Assembly: GCA_012295275.1 (NCBI GenBank)
Contig: CM022677.1
Location: forward strand, 5,681,990-5,745,989
Length of the DNA: 64,000 nt
From: Chrysomallon squamiferum
Taxonomy: Eukaryota; Mollusca; Gastropoda; Neomphalida; Peltospiridae
Reading direction: 5' to 3'
Shown: one piece after another, positions 1 through 12,085 of the stretch
Layout of the letters: every line of letters starts with the position of its first letter
Numbering within the stretch: position 1 is the stretch's first letter
The notes under the pieces: model-generated
Databases searched by the model: none
Seen by the model: only the letters and a program-made list of their open reading frames with translations
Told to the model about the DNA's origin: nothing
Position numbers and translations under genes: made by a program

Positions 1-830
1 GAACTTTCTATAATATTTCAATATTCTCCAAACATTCAGTTCTTCACATTTGTTTTTGAGATGTTCATCTTCTGTTTGCTTAGTTCAGGATCATCAGACA
101 ACTTTAAAAACTTGAAGTCAAACTTGACAAGTCATTTAGAATAAATGTCACTTCTCAATGTATTCTTTCTTTCTCAAAACAAGCTCATGATAAAGAACCA
201 TGAAGAAAAAAAAAATGTAAAAGTTATAATTAAAATAAAAATAAATTTCAGAGTTATATAAATTATAATTAAAATGTCCTCAATTATAAATATTTACCTG
301 GAAATGTAGATTATACAATTTGACATGTAAAATGAAGACTAGATGTAATTGAAATGAGATGTGTTGAGACTTAACAGTAGAAAGTTGAGATGAGAAGTAA
401 CAGATTGTAATATCAGTCTTCATTTCTGCAGTCTGTTACTGAAAACTGAAAACACAAATGGCTGTGTTAATTAACAGTGAAAATGTAGATGTTTTTTCTG
501 TCACACATTCATTATCAAAAATAACGATAATGTTTGTCATCTGAAGCAGACATTTTCAAATTATTTTTCACTTGTAATCAGAAAGTTATTTTAGTGAACT
601 TCATGGTTACTGAAAGGTCTGAGAGACAAGTTCACACTTATTTACCAGTCAAGCAGCCTGTTAAACTAGCATGATGGGTGATGTGAAACATCTGACAGTC
701 AACTGTAACTCTCCTCTGATTTCTCTGCTCTGTTGTCTGAGAATTTGCTGTGTTTAGATTTCTGTACTCTGTGTACAACAACAAGCTTGTGTCTGAAAAA
801 TAAACCATTGAAAACAAAACAAATGTTAGC
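1..830 (-). pseudogene. DHX8: DHX8/PRP22-like helicase pseudogene, 3' end (third copy)
   Basis: Seen: on the minus strand, 160-1 reads SKWL, then FKFLKLSD, then LSKQK, matching the final exon of DHX8/PRP22 (family WLVEFAPAFFKVSD..KLSKQKK). An upstream exon at 792-646 has acceptor tttttcag, opens HKLVVVHRVQK and ends FNRLLDW before donor GTAAATAA, matching the DHX8 segment KLDVVS..VRVQK...ALFNRQPEW. Both blocks and the sequence between them match 38930-39870 in the same orientation and 18138-19190 inverted. Known: DHX8 is the DEAH-box ATPase that releases spliced mRNA from the spliceosome. Odd: stops and frame slips make this a pseudogene; only the OB-fold/C-terminal part is present, and the copy runs off the window's left end. 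Inference: a third copy of the duplicated block that forms the large inverted repeat. Family call fairly firm; exact limits by eye. Confidence 0.72.
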
Positions 831-3445
831 ATTACAAATGTAATGTACACACAGTTTACTTACCAAGCACTCAGTCTGTTAACTAGCACTGGATGTGTGA
901 TGTAAAACATCTGATAGTATTACAAATGTAATGTACACACAGTTTACTTACCAATCACTCAGTCTGTTAACTAGCACTGGATGTGTGATGTAAAACATCT
1001 GATAGTATTACAAATGTAATGTACACACAGTTTACTTACCAATCACTCAGTCTGTTAACTAGCACTGGATGTGTGATGTAAAACATCTGATAGTAACAGT
1101 ATTACAAATGTAATGTACACACAGTTTACTTACCAATCACTCAGTCTGTTAACTAGCACTGGATGTGTGATGTAAAACATCTGATAGTATTACAAATGTA
1201 ATGTACACACAGTTTACTTACCAATCACTCAGTCTGTTAACTAGCACTGGATGTGTGATGTAAAACATCTGATAGTAACAGTATTACAAATGTAATGTAC
1301 ACACAGTTTACTTACCAATCACTCAGTCTGTTAACTAGCACTGGATGTGTGATGTAAAACATCTGATAGTAACAGTATTACAAATGTAATGTACACACAG
1401 TTTACTTACCAATCACTGAGTCTGTTAACTAGCACTGGATGTGTGATGTAAAACATCTGATAGTAACAGTATTACAAATGTAATGTACACACAGTTTACT
1501 TACCAATCACTCAGTCTGTTAACTAGCACTGGATGTGTGATGTAAAACATCTGATAGTATTACAAATGTAATGTACACACAGTTTACTTACCAATCACTC
1601 AGTCTGTTAACTAGCACTGGATGTGTGATGTAAAACATCTGATAGTATTACAAATGTAATGTACACACAGTTTACTTACCAAGCACTCAGTCTGTTAACT
1701 AGCACTGGATGTGTGATGTAAAACATCTGATAGTAACAGTATTACAAATGTAATGTACACACAGTTTACTTACCAATCACTCAGTCTGTTAACTAGCACT
1801 GGATGTGTGATGTAAAACATCTGATAGTAACAGTATTACAAATGTAATGTACACACAGTTTACTTACCAATCACTCAGTCTGTTAACTAGCACTGGATGT
1901 GTGATGTAAAACATCTGATAGTATTACAAATGTAATGTACACACAGTTTACTTACCAATCACTCAGTCTGTTAACTAGCACTGGATGTGTGATGTAAAAC
2001 ATCTGATAGTAACAGTATTACAAATGTAATGTACACACAGTTTACTTACCAATCAGTCAGTCTGTTAACTAGCACTGGATGTGTGATGTAAAACATCTGA
2101 CAGTAACAGTATTACAAATGTAATGTACACACAGTTTACAATTTTACTTACCAATCACTGAGTCTGTTAACTAGCACTGGATGTGTGATGTAAAACATCT
2201 GATAGATAGTATTAAAATGTAATGTACACACAGTTTACTTACCAAGCACTCAGTCTGTTAACTAGCACTGGATGTGTGATGTAAAACATCTGATAGTAAC
2301 AGTATTACAAATGTAATGTACACACAGTTTACTTACCAATCACTCAGTCTGTTAACTAGCACTGGATGTGTGATGTAAAACATCTGATAGTAACAGTATT
2401 ACAAATGTAATGTACACACAGTTTACTTACCAATCACTGAGTCTGTTAACTAGCACTGGATGTGTGATGTAAAACATCTGACAGTAACAGTATTACAAAT
2501 GTAATGTACACACAGTTTACTTACCAATCACTCAGTCTGTTAACTAGCACTGGATGTGTGATGTAAAACATCTGATAGTAACAGTATTACAAAAATGTAA
2601 TGTACACACAGTTTACTTACCAATCAGTCAGTCTGTTAACTAGCACTGGATGTGTGATGTAAAACATCTGATAGTAACAGTATTACAAATGTAATGTACA
2701 CACAGTTTACTTACCAATCACTGAGTCTGTTAACTAGCACTGGATGTGTGATGTAAAACATCTGATAGTAACAGTATTACAAATGTAATGTACACACAGT
2801 TTACTTACCAATCACTCAGTCTGTTAACTAGCACTGGATGTGTGATGTAAAACATCTGATAACAAATGTATTACAAATGTAATGTACACACAGTTTACTT
2901 ACCAATCACTCAGTCTGTTAACTAGCACTGGATCTGTTAACTCAGCAACTGGATGTGTGATGTAAAACATCTGATAGTAACAGTATTACAAATGTAATGT
3001 ACATACAGTTTACTTACCAATCACTCAGTCTGTTAACTAGCACTGGATGTGTGATGTAAAACATCTGATAGTATTACAAATGTAATGTACACACAGGTTA
3101 CTTACCAATCACTGAGTCTGTTAACTAGCACTGGATGTGTGATGTAAAACATCTGATAGTATTACAAATGTAATGTACACACAGTTTACTTACCAATCAC
3201 TCAGTCTGTTAACTAGCACTGGATGTGTGATGTAAAACATCTGATAGTAACAGTATTACAAATGTAATGTACACACAGTTTACTTACCAAGCACTCAGTC
3301 TGTTAACTAGCACTGGATGTGTGATGTAAAACATCTGACAGTAACAGTATTACAAATGTAATGTACACACAGTTTACTTACCAATCACTGAGTCTGTTAA
3401 CTAGCACTGGATGTGTGATGTAAAACATCTGATAGTAACAGTATC
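831..3445 (-). repeat. Minisatellite, about 28 units of 88-94 bp, derived from a DHX8 exon-intron junction
   Basis: About 28 head-to-tail units, in two main lengths of 88 bp and 94 bp (with or without an extra AACAGT), plus a few small indels near 2140, 2200, 2590 and 2930. Read on the minus strand, each unit contains codons for QMFYITHP, then VLVNRLSDW, immediately followed by the donor GTAAGT and about 35 bp of intron. The peptide matches the DHX8 C-terminal segment DQQVVYIHP..ALFNRQPEW. The single-copy ancestor is visible at 18225-18300 and 39700-39790, and as a two-copy, about 131-bp tandem at 18235-18490. The array abuts DHX8 pseudogene sequence at 646-830. Units are almost identical, implying recent expansion or homogenisation. 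Confidence 0.93.
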
Positions 3446-3589
3446 ACAAATCTATTTTGATCATTTTAAATCAGAGTAATATTTTCAACAGTAAACAAGT
3501 ACTGCTGTATTTCTGACAAACACAAATTATTTATATTACTGATTCAGAAAGAATTTTGAAATACTACAACTACAATTACTACAACTACA

Positions 3590-3663
<74 letters not shown>

Positions 3664-4640
3664 CAATAATAAAAAAATAATTATAAAAATAAACTAATTA
3701 AGTAATTAAAAATAAAGAACAAATAAACAGAACCTTAAAAAAAGTAATATTTCAAAAAAATATAATAAATAAGAAATTTATTATTTTATAATGTAAATAA
3801 AGAAATAAAAATTAAAAAGTCATACAACTATCTGTTGACATGAATGCCTCACCTGAATTTACTGTTATATAATGTTTATACTCACTTCTCATTAGTGTTT
3901 TGTTTCTTGACATTCTGCTAGAAAACCTGCATGTTATAGTCAATTAATTCTGTCTAGTGCATTAATGAAAAAAAGTTTTTACTTTAGTTTTTACTTTCTG
4001 AATGTTTTATCAGGTGAAACAAAAACAAAAACACAAAGAACCCACATTTATCAGTTCTGATTGATTACTATGGATTTTTTCTTTTTTGATTTTTTCTTTA
4101 TTTTAATTTTTTTTTTTGTTTTATAATATTTTATTTCTGTTATATAATATGAATTACTAGTACCCCATTTCATGAACCTCTCCAACCCAAACCAGTATAT
4201 ACATATTATTCAAACTGCTGTATTTCTACAAAATAACAGAAAGAAATTAGTCTCTGTTTACATACTTTAGAAATAACAACAGAAAGGTGTGTAGAGGTTA
4301 TCTGAAAAGAATAGTCAGTATTTCCCAGACTTTCTTTGTGTTATTTTGTAGTGTTTGTTTTAAATATGTATATTCCACATTTTGAAAACTCTAGCAGAAA
4401 TAGTTTTCATACAGCATCTTTCTAAAAATGTTAGGATAGTACAAAAAAGATAGATGATAAAAAAAAATAAACAAATGAAGTTTAAAAACCATATTTCCAT
4501 TTATTATGTCTGTTGGGGTTATGTTATGTATCATTATTATGTAATCTGTGTATATGCATTTCCTTTTACAAAAACCCTGAAACATTTATCTGAAAAAATT
4601 AACTTTTTTATGTATATTTTCTAACACAATTTTGTTTATT
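3446..4640. other. AT-rich stretch with ACT/AAT microsatellite, no gene seen
   Basis: Homology to the DHX8 block stops at the end of the minisatellite. 3570-3625 is an (ACT)n run that passes into (AAT)n up to about 3660. The rest is A/T-rich sequence without a credible exon on either strand. Confidence 0.6.
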
Positions 4641-4649
4641 AAAATTGTG

Positions 4650-4817
4650 TTATTTTTCATCCAGTGTGACACTTAAATGTATCCAGTCACACAGACACAG
4701 CTTTAAACTTTACATCTTAAACATTCTAGCAAATTCCTCAGCTTTTCTAAATAACACAGACCCAGATACTGGGAGATTTTTACCCCTCGCAAGTTTTAAC
4801 CATTTCAAAGTTCCAGT
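4650..4817 (-). mobile_element. Relic of a Tigger/pogo-like (Tc5/CENP-B HTH) transposase domain
   Basis: Seen: on the minus strand, 4817-4713 is open and reads TGTLKWLKLARGKN, then LPVSGSVL, then KAEEFARMFKM, followed by a stop at 4710-4712; beyond it, in shifted frames, are traces such as SLK and a Trp-Ile pair. Known: Tc5/CENP-B-type helix-turn-helix domains of Tigger/pogo transposases carry a W...R..N.P.SG..L..KA.EFA... pattern followed by F.AS.GWL.RF. Inference: a decayed DNA-transposon fragment covering the second half of the DNA-binding region. No DDE catalytic part, terminal inverted repeat or TA duplication was recognised nearby, so the element is truncated. It could instead be an exapted CENP-B-like gene fragment, but the stop argues against function. 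Confidence 0.68.
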
Positions 4818-5051
4818 TTGTGTGCTAAATTCAGATAGACATTAATTTGCATAATAGAAAAAACAAGCATTATGTATCTCAGATAATTACAATTATGTTA
4901 CACTTTCAGAATTTGTTATTAGATCATCTTACCATTTCATATTATAAAATTATAATATGAAAATATCACAAATGTTTCCATATTTTGATAGTCAAATCCT
5001 GCATTAATATTAAACAATTAGTGTAAGTAATGTAACTTGTTTATCTCTTAC

Positions 5052-5125
5052 TTGAGTGTAATGAATCATAATCTCAGTGAGAAGGAAGACACTTGATTCA
5101 AAAGGATGAAGACAAACAAATGGAT
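5052..5125 (-). CDS. Exon-like block 8 of unrecognised minus-strand gene
   Basis: Acceptor tattttcag precedes 5125 and donor GTAAGA follows 5052. It reads DPFVCLHPFES, then SVFLLTEIMIHYTQ when entered with one base carried over, which is the phase left by the block at 5600-5444. That preceding block ends with an in-frame TAA one base before its donor. So either this exon is 3' untranslated, or the TAA is a nonsense mutation in a decaying gene. The open, phase-matched frame slightly favours the second. No family recognised. Confidence 0.4.
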
Positions 5126-5443
5126 CTGAAAATAAAATATCATGATACTGTATATAGCCCGTATATACTGTTAACACATTTTCTTATTTCAATTATTTTC
5201 AAATATCCAAGTCGACTATTTAAGATTTTTTTTCTGATATAAGTGTGTACAGTCTATATATCTGCTATTAACATTCTTATTTCAGTTCTTTGCAAACACC
5301 ACAAGTAAACCATTTAAGTTTTAGCTTTTACTTATCTTTGTGATATAAATGTAAGTTTGCCTAACATATAACTGTATTATAAAATACAAACAATCTTATA
5401 CTTGAAGACAAAAATAAAATTTTATTAAGAAGTTCAAGCTTAC

Positions 5444-5600
5444 CTTATTCTACTTCTGCATCTTCAAAATCAGTCAGGGTCATGGACTGGACATGTTTGA
5501 TACTTTGAGGTGAGGAGGAAACTTGCTGATAGTCACCATGTTGAGAGTTTTCTGTTTGTGTTTGAGTTTCACAGGACAAAGTAGGACTGCTTTTCTGAAA
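5444..5600 (-). CDS. Exon-like block 7 of unrecognised gene, with stop codon
   Basis: Acceptor catcttcag lies upstream of 5600 and donor GTAAGC downstream of 5444. Open for 51 codons, beginning FQKSSPTLSCETQTQTENS and ending LTDFEDAEVE, then TAA at 5445-5447. It is rich in Ser, Gln and Thr, like a disordered C-terminal tail. The phase agrees with the preceding block (6677-6578 ends on a codon boundary). The two-block agreement over about 1.1 kb is the best evidence that this is a genuine gene. Function unknown. Confidence 0.55.
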
Positions 5601-6577
5601 CTGAAGATGTTGATAAAACTCTCAGGATTAAACAAAAAAGAGAAAAAGTATAAATTTATAGACAGATTTACACATACAGTAGAAATGCTGGTATGATTAT
5701 CAATTTAATGTGTTTCTTTGATCATAAACATAATTAAGATGAAGGCAACATGAAGATAATTTATATCAGAGAATCCACAGTCACTTGACACAAAATGAGA
5801 TATCAAACCTGAGTACATTTTGGGAATTTCACCATTTTAAAAGTAAATATAATTTATGAAATATAATATCAAAAGCTGACAAAAACTCAAGATGTCACTG
5901 GATCACATGACTTCATGACTAAATTCACAACTTCTAATGTATGCTATGTCATCTGTATGCTGATTATGTAGATTACTTTAAAATCAGTTATTAAAGCTGG
6001 AGAGAATTTCTACTACTTTTTTTTTATGTATGGGTGGCTTTTGTCTGCCTGTGCATTTTTTGATTGGACGGGTTTTTGTCCTGAGGAGCTTTTGGCTGTG
6101 TTCACAGTTTTACATCTTAGTTATATTAACTAACAATGTGCTTCATCATTTTCATTCAGAAAATAAATTAAACTGAGAATATATTTTAAAAAATAATAAT
6201 AAAATAAAACTTTATAAATAAAATATTCTGCAAATAATATTCCAGAGAATTTGGTAATTATAAAAAAAAAACCATCTTTAGCACATGAAAGGAAATACAA
6301 AAAAAATGATATGATGATCACAAAACAATAAATCTACCAGTAACAAATAAAGACAACTTTCATTTATTTTAAGATTTCTAAACTATCATCTGATAGGAAT
6401 TACAACTTTCTAACTGAACTTATGACTTTCTTGTTATTTTAAAAAAATATTATACTATTTCTTTTTTTATTTAGTAACACAACACCTAGTTATAAAACCT
6501 CTCCAAAATTAATTTTAATAAATCCTCAACAGGTAGTCATATTTATAATTCTTTTATTTTTTATTTTAATAATTTAC

Positions 6578-6677
6578 CTGAAGCTGTTTAATTTGTCCAT
6601 CAACTGAAATGACGTCTGCCTCCTCAGAGAAAGTTGTGCTATATTCCCAGAGACGTTCTTCTGTTACTGAGTTTACA
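6578..6677 (-). CDS. Exon-like block 6 of unrecognised gene
   Basis: With acceptor ggatttcag the exon enters in the phase left by the block at 7266-7151 and reads NVNSVTEERLWEY, then STTFSEEADVISVDG, then QIKQLQ up to donor GTAAAT. An alternative upstream acceptor (gattag) would give a frame with a stop, so the downstream one was chosen. The composition is acidic and helical. No domain recognised. Confidence 0.55.
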
Positions 6678-7150
6678 CTGAAATCCTGTTCCTCCTAATC
6701 TCAACCTAAATCACAAAGAAAACTTTACATATAATATTTCATATCTTGATTTTACATTTTTGAGTAATCTTTAAGTTATCTTAAATTGGTTATCTATTAA
6801 ATAAAACTTTAAAAAGAAATAACTTAAATTTACATTTATATTGATTAATATCTAAGAACAGTATTTATAATTGTTTTATATCTTCAGTGTACGAAAATAA
6901 TTTTTAATATTATCTGACTGCTGTCCTTAACTAAAAACAAAACAACAAGAAAAATGAAAAAAATCATGAAAGGAAGAAGAAATAGCATCAAATCCCCTTT
7001 TAATATCAGTTGAAAAACCTGTTAGAAAAATCTCAAAATAATATAATTGTCATCAATAAATTAACAAATGTTAAATACTTAATTTGAAAAGTCAGTCATG
7101 AGTGTTTCTATTTACTCAAATCAACTAATTTGCACATTAAAATTACTTAC

Positions 7151-7266
7151 TTGAGGCTGCTGTCCAGTGACTGTCCACCTGACACACTTGAGATGTCAAA
7201 GTCAGGTCTGAGGCAGTCAAATGTTATTTTACAGTCAGGAAGAACTATGAGATGTTTGGAACATTT
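7151..7266 (-). CDS. Exon-like block 5 of unrecognised gene
   Basis: Acceptor tccctacag and donor GTAAGT flank 38 open codons: KCSKHLIVLPDCK, then ITFDCLRPDFDIS, then SVSGGQSLDSSL. The exon ends two bases into a codon, which the next block completes. It continues from the lysine-rich end of the small block at 9895-9854. Four cysteines are present but no known zinc-finger spacing. Function unknown. Confidence 0.55.
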
Positions 7267-8962
7267 CTGTAGGGAAAAAAAATTGAATTTTGTTTTACAT
7301 ATTTTAATTTGCCACTAGTTATATAGATAAAAAGTTATTGCTGATGATATGAAAAAGATATCTAGACTAATTTATTGAACAAAAATTATGTTAAGAATTG
7401 TTCAATCTCTACATTATTTAGTTGTTATTTAAAATTTTAATTATTTTAAAAAGCAATTATTTAGGAAGAAACATGAAATAAGAAAAATAATATTAATAAT
7501 AAAATAATTCAAAATTGGGGGGAACCCACCCAGGACATCTAATAGCAAGCTAAAAAGAAAAACAAAATGGACATTTCTCAAGCACAGCAGGTAAAAAACA
7601 AGTTATATGACACCAGTTAAGTATATTAAGCTATAGTAAATTTAAATTTATGACAAACATAGACAAATAAAAATTTAAAATTCAATTAAATTCAGTTAAA
7701 TTAAATTCAAAAAAAAAAACACAAAAAATTTCAACAACCCTCCCCCAAACCACAAAACAAACCAAAAATAAATAAATAAATAAATAAATAAAATAATTTT
7801 AAAAACTCATTAAAACAAATATTACCATGTGAATTTTAATTTAATACATTTTAATGTGCAAAAATGGAAGTCAACACCCTTTTAAGGAATACATTGAGGT
7901 GGAAGCAAGAGAAAAAGAAGCACAAGAAACTGACAGAAGTACAGAATATGAAATGTAATAGTGTTTTGTAAAACCTGCATTTTATTCATGACATACTGTA
8001 TAATCATTCAAAGACATCTGTGTGAATTTTGTTGTAATATTATACTTAAATAAGCATCCATTATTTATTTATTTATTTTAAATAAATAGGCATCATACAA
8101 GAGAACACATATTTTATGCTGTTAATTTTGATTTAGTGCAGAACTGCCTTTTCAAAGCAGAAGAAATGAATCACAGATTTGGGTGTCACACTTGCCGAGT
8201 CATACAGTTATGGCCCAGGATCTAGATAAACTTTTATAAATGGTCCTAAAATGAATTGTATGTCACAGGACTTGTTGATGTATACTAATTAGGATCTATG
8301 TCCTGGTACTCATTAACTGCCCTTTTACCCACATGATAATGTATGCAGTCAAAAGATAACAGTGAACCAGTCCTGTACCACAGGGCAATTGTCAGCACTA
8401 ACAGTTCAGTTCAGTGGTTATGTTGTTGTATTACAAATAAAACAAAATAAAATAAAATTTTAAAATGATATACAACAATACCCAAGTTTTAATGTCTCTG
8501 GTGTAAATCTGTCTACCTCTACATTGTCTGTCTGTATGTTAACACAACAAACTGTTCAGTTCAAAAGTACCATAACATTTTTATTCAAATTTCAGTAATG
8601 CATTGTTTCCATAATTCAGTTCCATGATTCATATTTGAAAACAAAACTTACAATAATGACAGCATCACAATAATTGTGACTACAACTATTACAAGATACA
8701 CAAAATATTAAATATTCAAAGAGGACATGCTCAATCAAATACTACCCAGGACAGAAATCCTTTAAAACAGTAGAGACCAATATGAATGAAATAAAACAAA
8801 ACTGAGGAGAAAAAGAAGAAATAAGAATAAAAGAAAACACACACAACAGACTTGCTTGGTTGCTACCCCAAACAGTAATGCTACTAGAATGTAAACAAAT
8901 TAGTTACTTCTACTTCCCAGGACATTCATAAATCAGCAAACCAGAACTACACAAAATAAGAT

Positions 8963-9270
8963 TTTCTATGTCCTGGACCTACACCAGACATGCAGACTTA
9001 CTGAATTGTGTGTCAATGACTAGTGAGAATTGAGAATTTCTATGTCCCAGTCCTACACCAGACAGCAGACTTACTGAATTGTGTGTCAATGACTAGTGAG
9101 AATTTCTATGTCCCAGTCCTACACCAGACATGCAGACTTACTGAATTGTGTGTCAATGACTAGTGAGAATTTCTATGTCCTGGTCCTACACCAGACATGC
9201 AGACTTACTGAATTGTGTGTCAATGACTAGTGAGAATTTCTATGTCCCAGTCCTACACCAGACATTGAAG
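8963..9270. repeat. 67-bp tandem repeat, about 4.5 units
   Basis: Near-identical units contain TTCTATGTCC, CCTACACCAGACATGCAG and TTACTGAATTGTGTGTCAAT in order. The first unit carries a small extra GAATTGA insertion near 9030. It lies in the long intron between exon-like blocks at 9854 and 7266. Related single phrases (CCCAGGATCT, CCTGGTACTC) occur upstream at 8210-8310. Confidence 0.85.
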
Positions 9271-9853
9271 CTGTAGATTTTTCTACCCAGTCCTACAAGT
9301 CATTCATGCCATCTGAAAAATTCAGCTGACATTTTCCAATAACAGGATCCAACAAACATCAACTACATCTGAAAAGTATGAAAACACTTTTTATTTTATT
9401 TTTTTTTTATTTTTTAATATAAAAATATGCATCTGACAAACTATTTAAAATATATTTCACTGACAGGAACAAAAAAAAAAACTGAATATATTTGCATGCT
9501 ACTGTGTGAGTATTTTATTATTTGATAATAATGTTTGACAAAAACAAAACAAGTTTATCAGGATATATGGCAGACAAAACCTTTAATTTCTTTTTTTATA
9601 TAAAAATGTAAAACAAGATTGGAGAAAAAATCAATTCTTAACTGTGCTGAAATTAATAACTTAATTAATTTACCACTATTTGAAATAAATTTTAAAAAAA
9701 ATAATAATAATAATAACATCAATAGCAATACATTAATAATAAAACAACATTAATAAAAAAAATAATAAAAAAAATAATAAACAAAAACAAACAAACAAAC
9801 AAATAAAAAAAATAAATTAAACAGAGAAAAAAAAATCAAACAAAAACACTCAC

Positions 9854-9895
9854 CTTTTTTTTACTGAACTTTCTTGCTAAGTTGCATGACACAAC
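9854..9895 (-). CDS. Exon-like block 4 (small, basic) of unrecognised gene
   Basis: A 42-nt block between acceptor ttttctgcag and donor GTGAGT. The frame that joins in phase to the block at 7266 reads VSCNLARKFSKKK, basic and nuclear-localisation-like. The join to the upstream block at 11196-11036 is out by one base with the splice sites I can see, so a further small exon or a frameshift is possible. Confidence 0.4.
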
Positions 9896-9965
9896 TGCAG
9901 AAAAAATTATTTAACAATTATTAATAATACTTCAAAACTAATTTGAATATATCTATTTATATAGA

Positions 9966-9968
<3 letters not shown>

Positions 9969-10036
<68 letters not shown>
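9969..10036. repeat. (CT)n then (TA)n microsatellite
   Basis: About 50 bp of uninterrupted CT dinucleotides directly followed by a short TA run. Confidence 0.95.
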
Positions 10037-10383
10037 TTATTTGTACATATGCTATAATTTATAACAAAATAGATGTTATTATATGCAACAAATTAACTTA
10101 AGTCAGAAAAGAACAACACTAGGCTATAAGCAGCACAGTTATCAACACTATTAAAATATTTATTGTTAAGTTTAACAAAAAAATTTTAAGAATTTATAAA
10201 ATTCAAAATTTTAAAAAGATAATCAATAAAATCAGTATTTCATACAGAATTAAAAAGTTGAGAAAATAAATAAATTAATAAAGAAAAAATTTAAAAAGTT
10301 TTTGCTAAACAAACAAACAAACAAACATGCAGCTAAACACTAAATTAAAATAAAAAGTTGAACAACTTTTTTTTAAGCTGAAC

Positions 10384-11027
10384 AGTTTTCTAACAAGTGT
10401 GTTTGAAATTGTAAAGATAAAAAGTTGAGAAATGCTGATTTTAAACTGACACAGTTTTTTAACAAGTGTGTTTGAAATTGTAAAGATAAAAAGTTGAGAA
10501 ATGCTGATTTTAAACTGACACAGTTTTCTAACAAGTGTGTTTGAAATTGTAAAGATAAAAAGTTTAGATCTCATGCTGATTTTAAACTGACACAGTTTTC
10601 TAACAAGTGTGTTTGAAATTATAAATATAAAATTTGTTTTGAAACATATGATTTTAAATTTATAAGAAAATAGATTTATTAATGCAAGTGTTTGTAAAGA
10701 TAAAAAAGTTGAGAAATGCTGATTTTAAACAGACACAGTTTTTAACAAGTGTGTTTGAAATTGTAAAGATAAAAAAAGAAAATGTGTTGATTTTAAAAAG
10801 TTGAACATGTTGATTTTAAAGTGTGTTTCATAAATGTGGTTAACAAATAAAAAAGTGTTTGATTTTAAACAGACACAGTTTTCTAAAAAAATCTGTCAAA
10901 TTTGATTTTAAAATCTGTGTTTTTGGAACTGTTGTTAAAACAGTTTTTTTAACAAGTGTGTTTGAAATTGTAAAGATAAAAAGTTGAGAAATGCTGATTT
11001 TAAACTGACACAGTTTTCTAACAGACA
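10384..11027. repeat. About 68-bp tandem repeat family, partly degenerate
   Basis: Three to four clean units start near 10384, 10452, 10521 and 10593. Each carries TTTCTAACAAGTGTGTTTGA and then AAAAAGTTGAGAAATGCTGA. More diverged or broken copies continue at 10680-10800, 10860-10890 and 10950-11027. The last copy runs right up to the splice donor of the exon-like block at 11196-11036. Confidence 0.88.
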
Positions 11028-11035
11028 TTACTTAC

Positions 11036-11196
11036 TAGGAATGAGACTTTCCGAGAAGCTGGACAACAGTGGGGTGACACTTCCAGACATTTCCTACTCC
11101 TCAACTTGACCAGCTGCCTCAGAGAGAAACCATCTTGATGAAAAGTTAGAGTACTCCCACCTTGTTCACCAGCCAGTCTGAACACAGGATACTCAA
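11036..11196 (-). CDS. Exon-like block 3 of unrecognised gene
   Basis: With acceptor tttttttag and donor GTAAGT this is the longest clean block. It enters in the phase left by 11860-11737 and reads EYPVFRLAGEQGGS, then TLTFHQDGFSLRQLVKLR, then KCLEVSPHCCPASRKVSFL, with no stop. It has a mixed hydrophobic and basic globular composition and two adjacent cysteines. I do not recognise the family. Confidence 0.6.
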
Positions 11197-11736
11197 CTAA
11201 AAAACAAAACAGTAAACATCACAATCTACTTAACATTACCTACAGCCTGTTTATCACAAACTTATGTCTTCAGTGTTCAAGTAATATCATTCTGACACAA
11301 AAGCTGAATACAGAGCAGTTATTAACTGAACAAAAATACAAAATAAATAATTTAAAACTCTGTAGAGAAATGTTTTAAAATGTCATTTAATAGAAATTCA
11401 GCATGACACCAAAACCTACAGCTATTCTGAATCTGTGGTTTACATTTATTTTCTTATTTATATTTATCAGATATAAATTGTAATACTTTACCAAACCAGG
11501 AAACTGGCTTCATCTCTTTATTAATAAAACATATTTAGTGATAACTTTGATAAAACTGACATTGGAGCAGAAACAAACAATGATATTCTAACACAGAAAC
11601 TAACACATCTAACACAAATATAGATAAATATATATAACATTAATATTTATATACAGTTTGTCACTTAAATAATGAATATATAGGAAATATATATAGAAAA
11701 CAACAACAATCTTCTTCATAATTTGGTGTCACTCAC

Positions 11737-11860
11737 TGTCAAAGAAACACACACACTCCTGTCTCCATCTCATCAAGTCTACAACATCAGCAGCTAATCT
11801 GTCAAGAGAGACACACTGAACTCTTCTCTCTCTCAACACTTTGCTAGTCTCCTTAGTAAC
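11737..11860 (-). CDS. Exon-like block 2 of unrecognised gene
   Basis: Open for 41 codons: VTKETSKVLRERRVQC, then VSLDRLAADVVDLMRW, then RQECVCFFD, ending one base into a codon at donor GTGAGT. The acceptor tttgaag is weak. The entry phase does not match the donor of the block at 12632-12524, so the join needs checking. Amphipathic helix-like pattern. Function unknown. Confidence 0.5.
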
Positions 11861-11995
11861 CTTCAAAATAAAAATAAAACACCACATTATTATCATTAGA
11901 TTATTTTTATTCTCTCAGTTTGGCTATTCAAATACAAGACCTTATTACAAAAAAATTATCTTCATTCATATAAGTATACTGACAGTAAAATACTA

Positions 11996-12082
<87 letters not shown>
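11996..12082. repeat. (AT)n(AG)n microsatellite
   Basis: A short AT run is followed by about 70 bp of perfect AG dinucleotides. Confidence 0.95.

Positions 12083-12085
<3 letters not shown>

Noticed and set aside
831-3445. CRISPR-like regular array
   Set aside because: Units are contiguous without unique spacers, in a eukaryotic intron-bearing context, and derive from a helicase exon.
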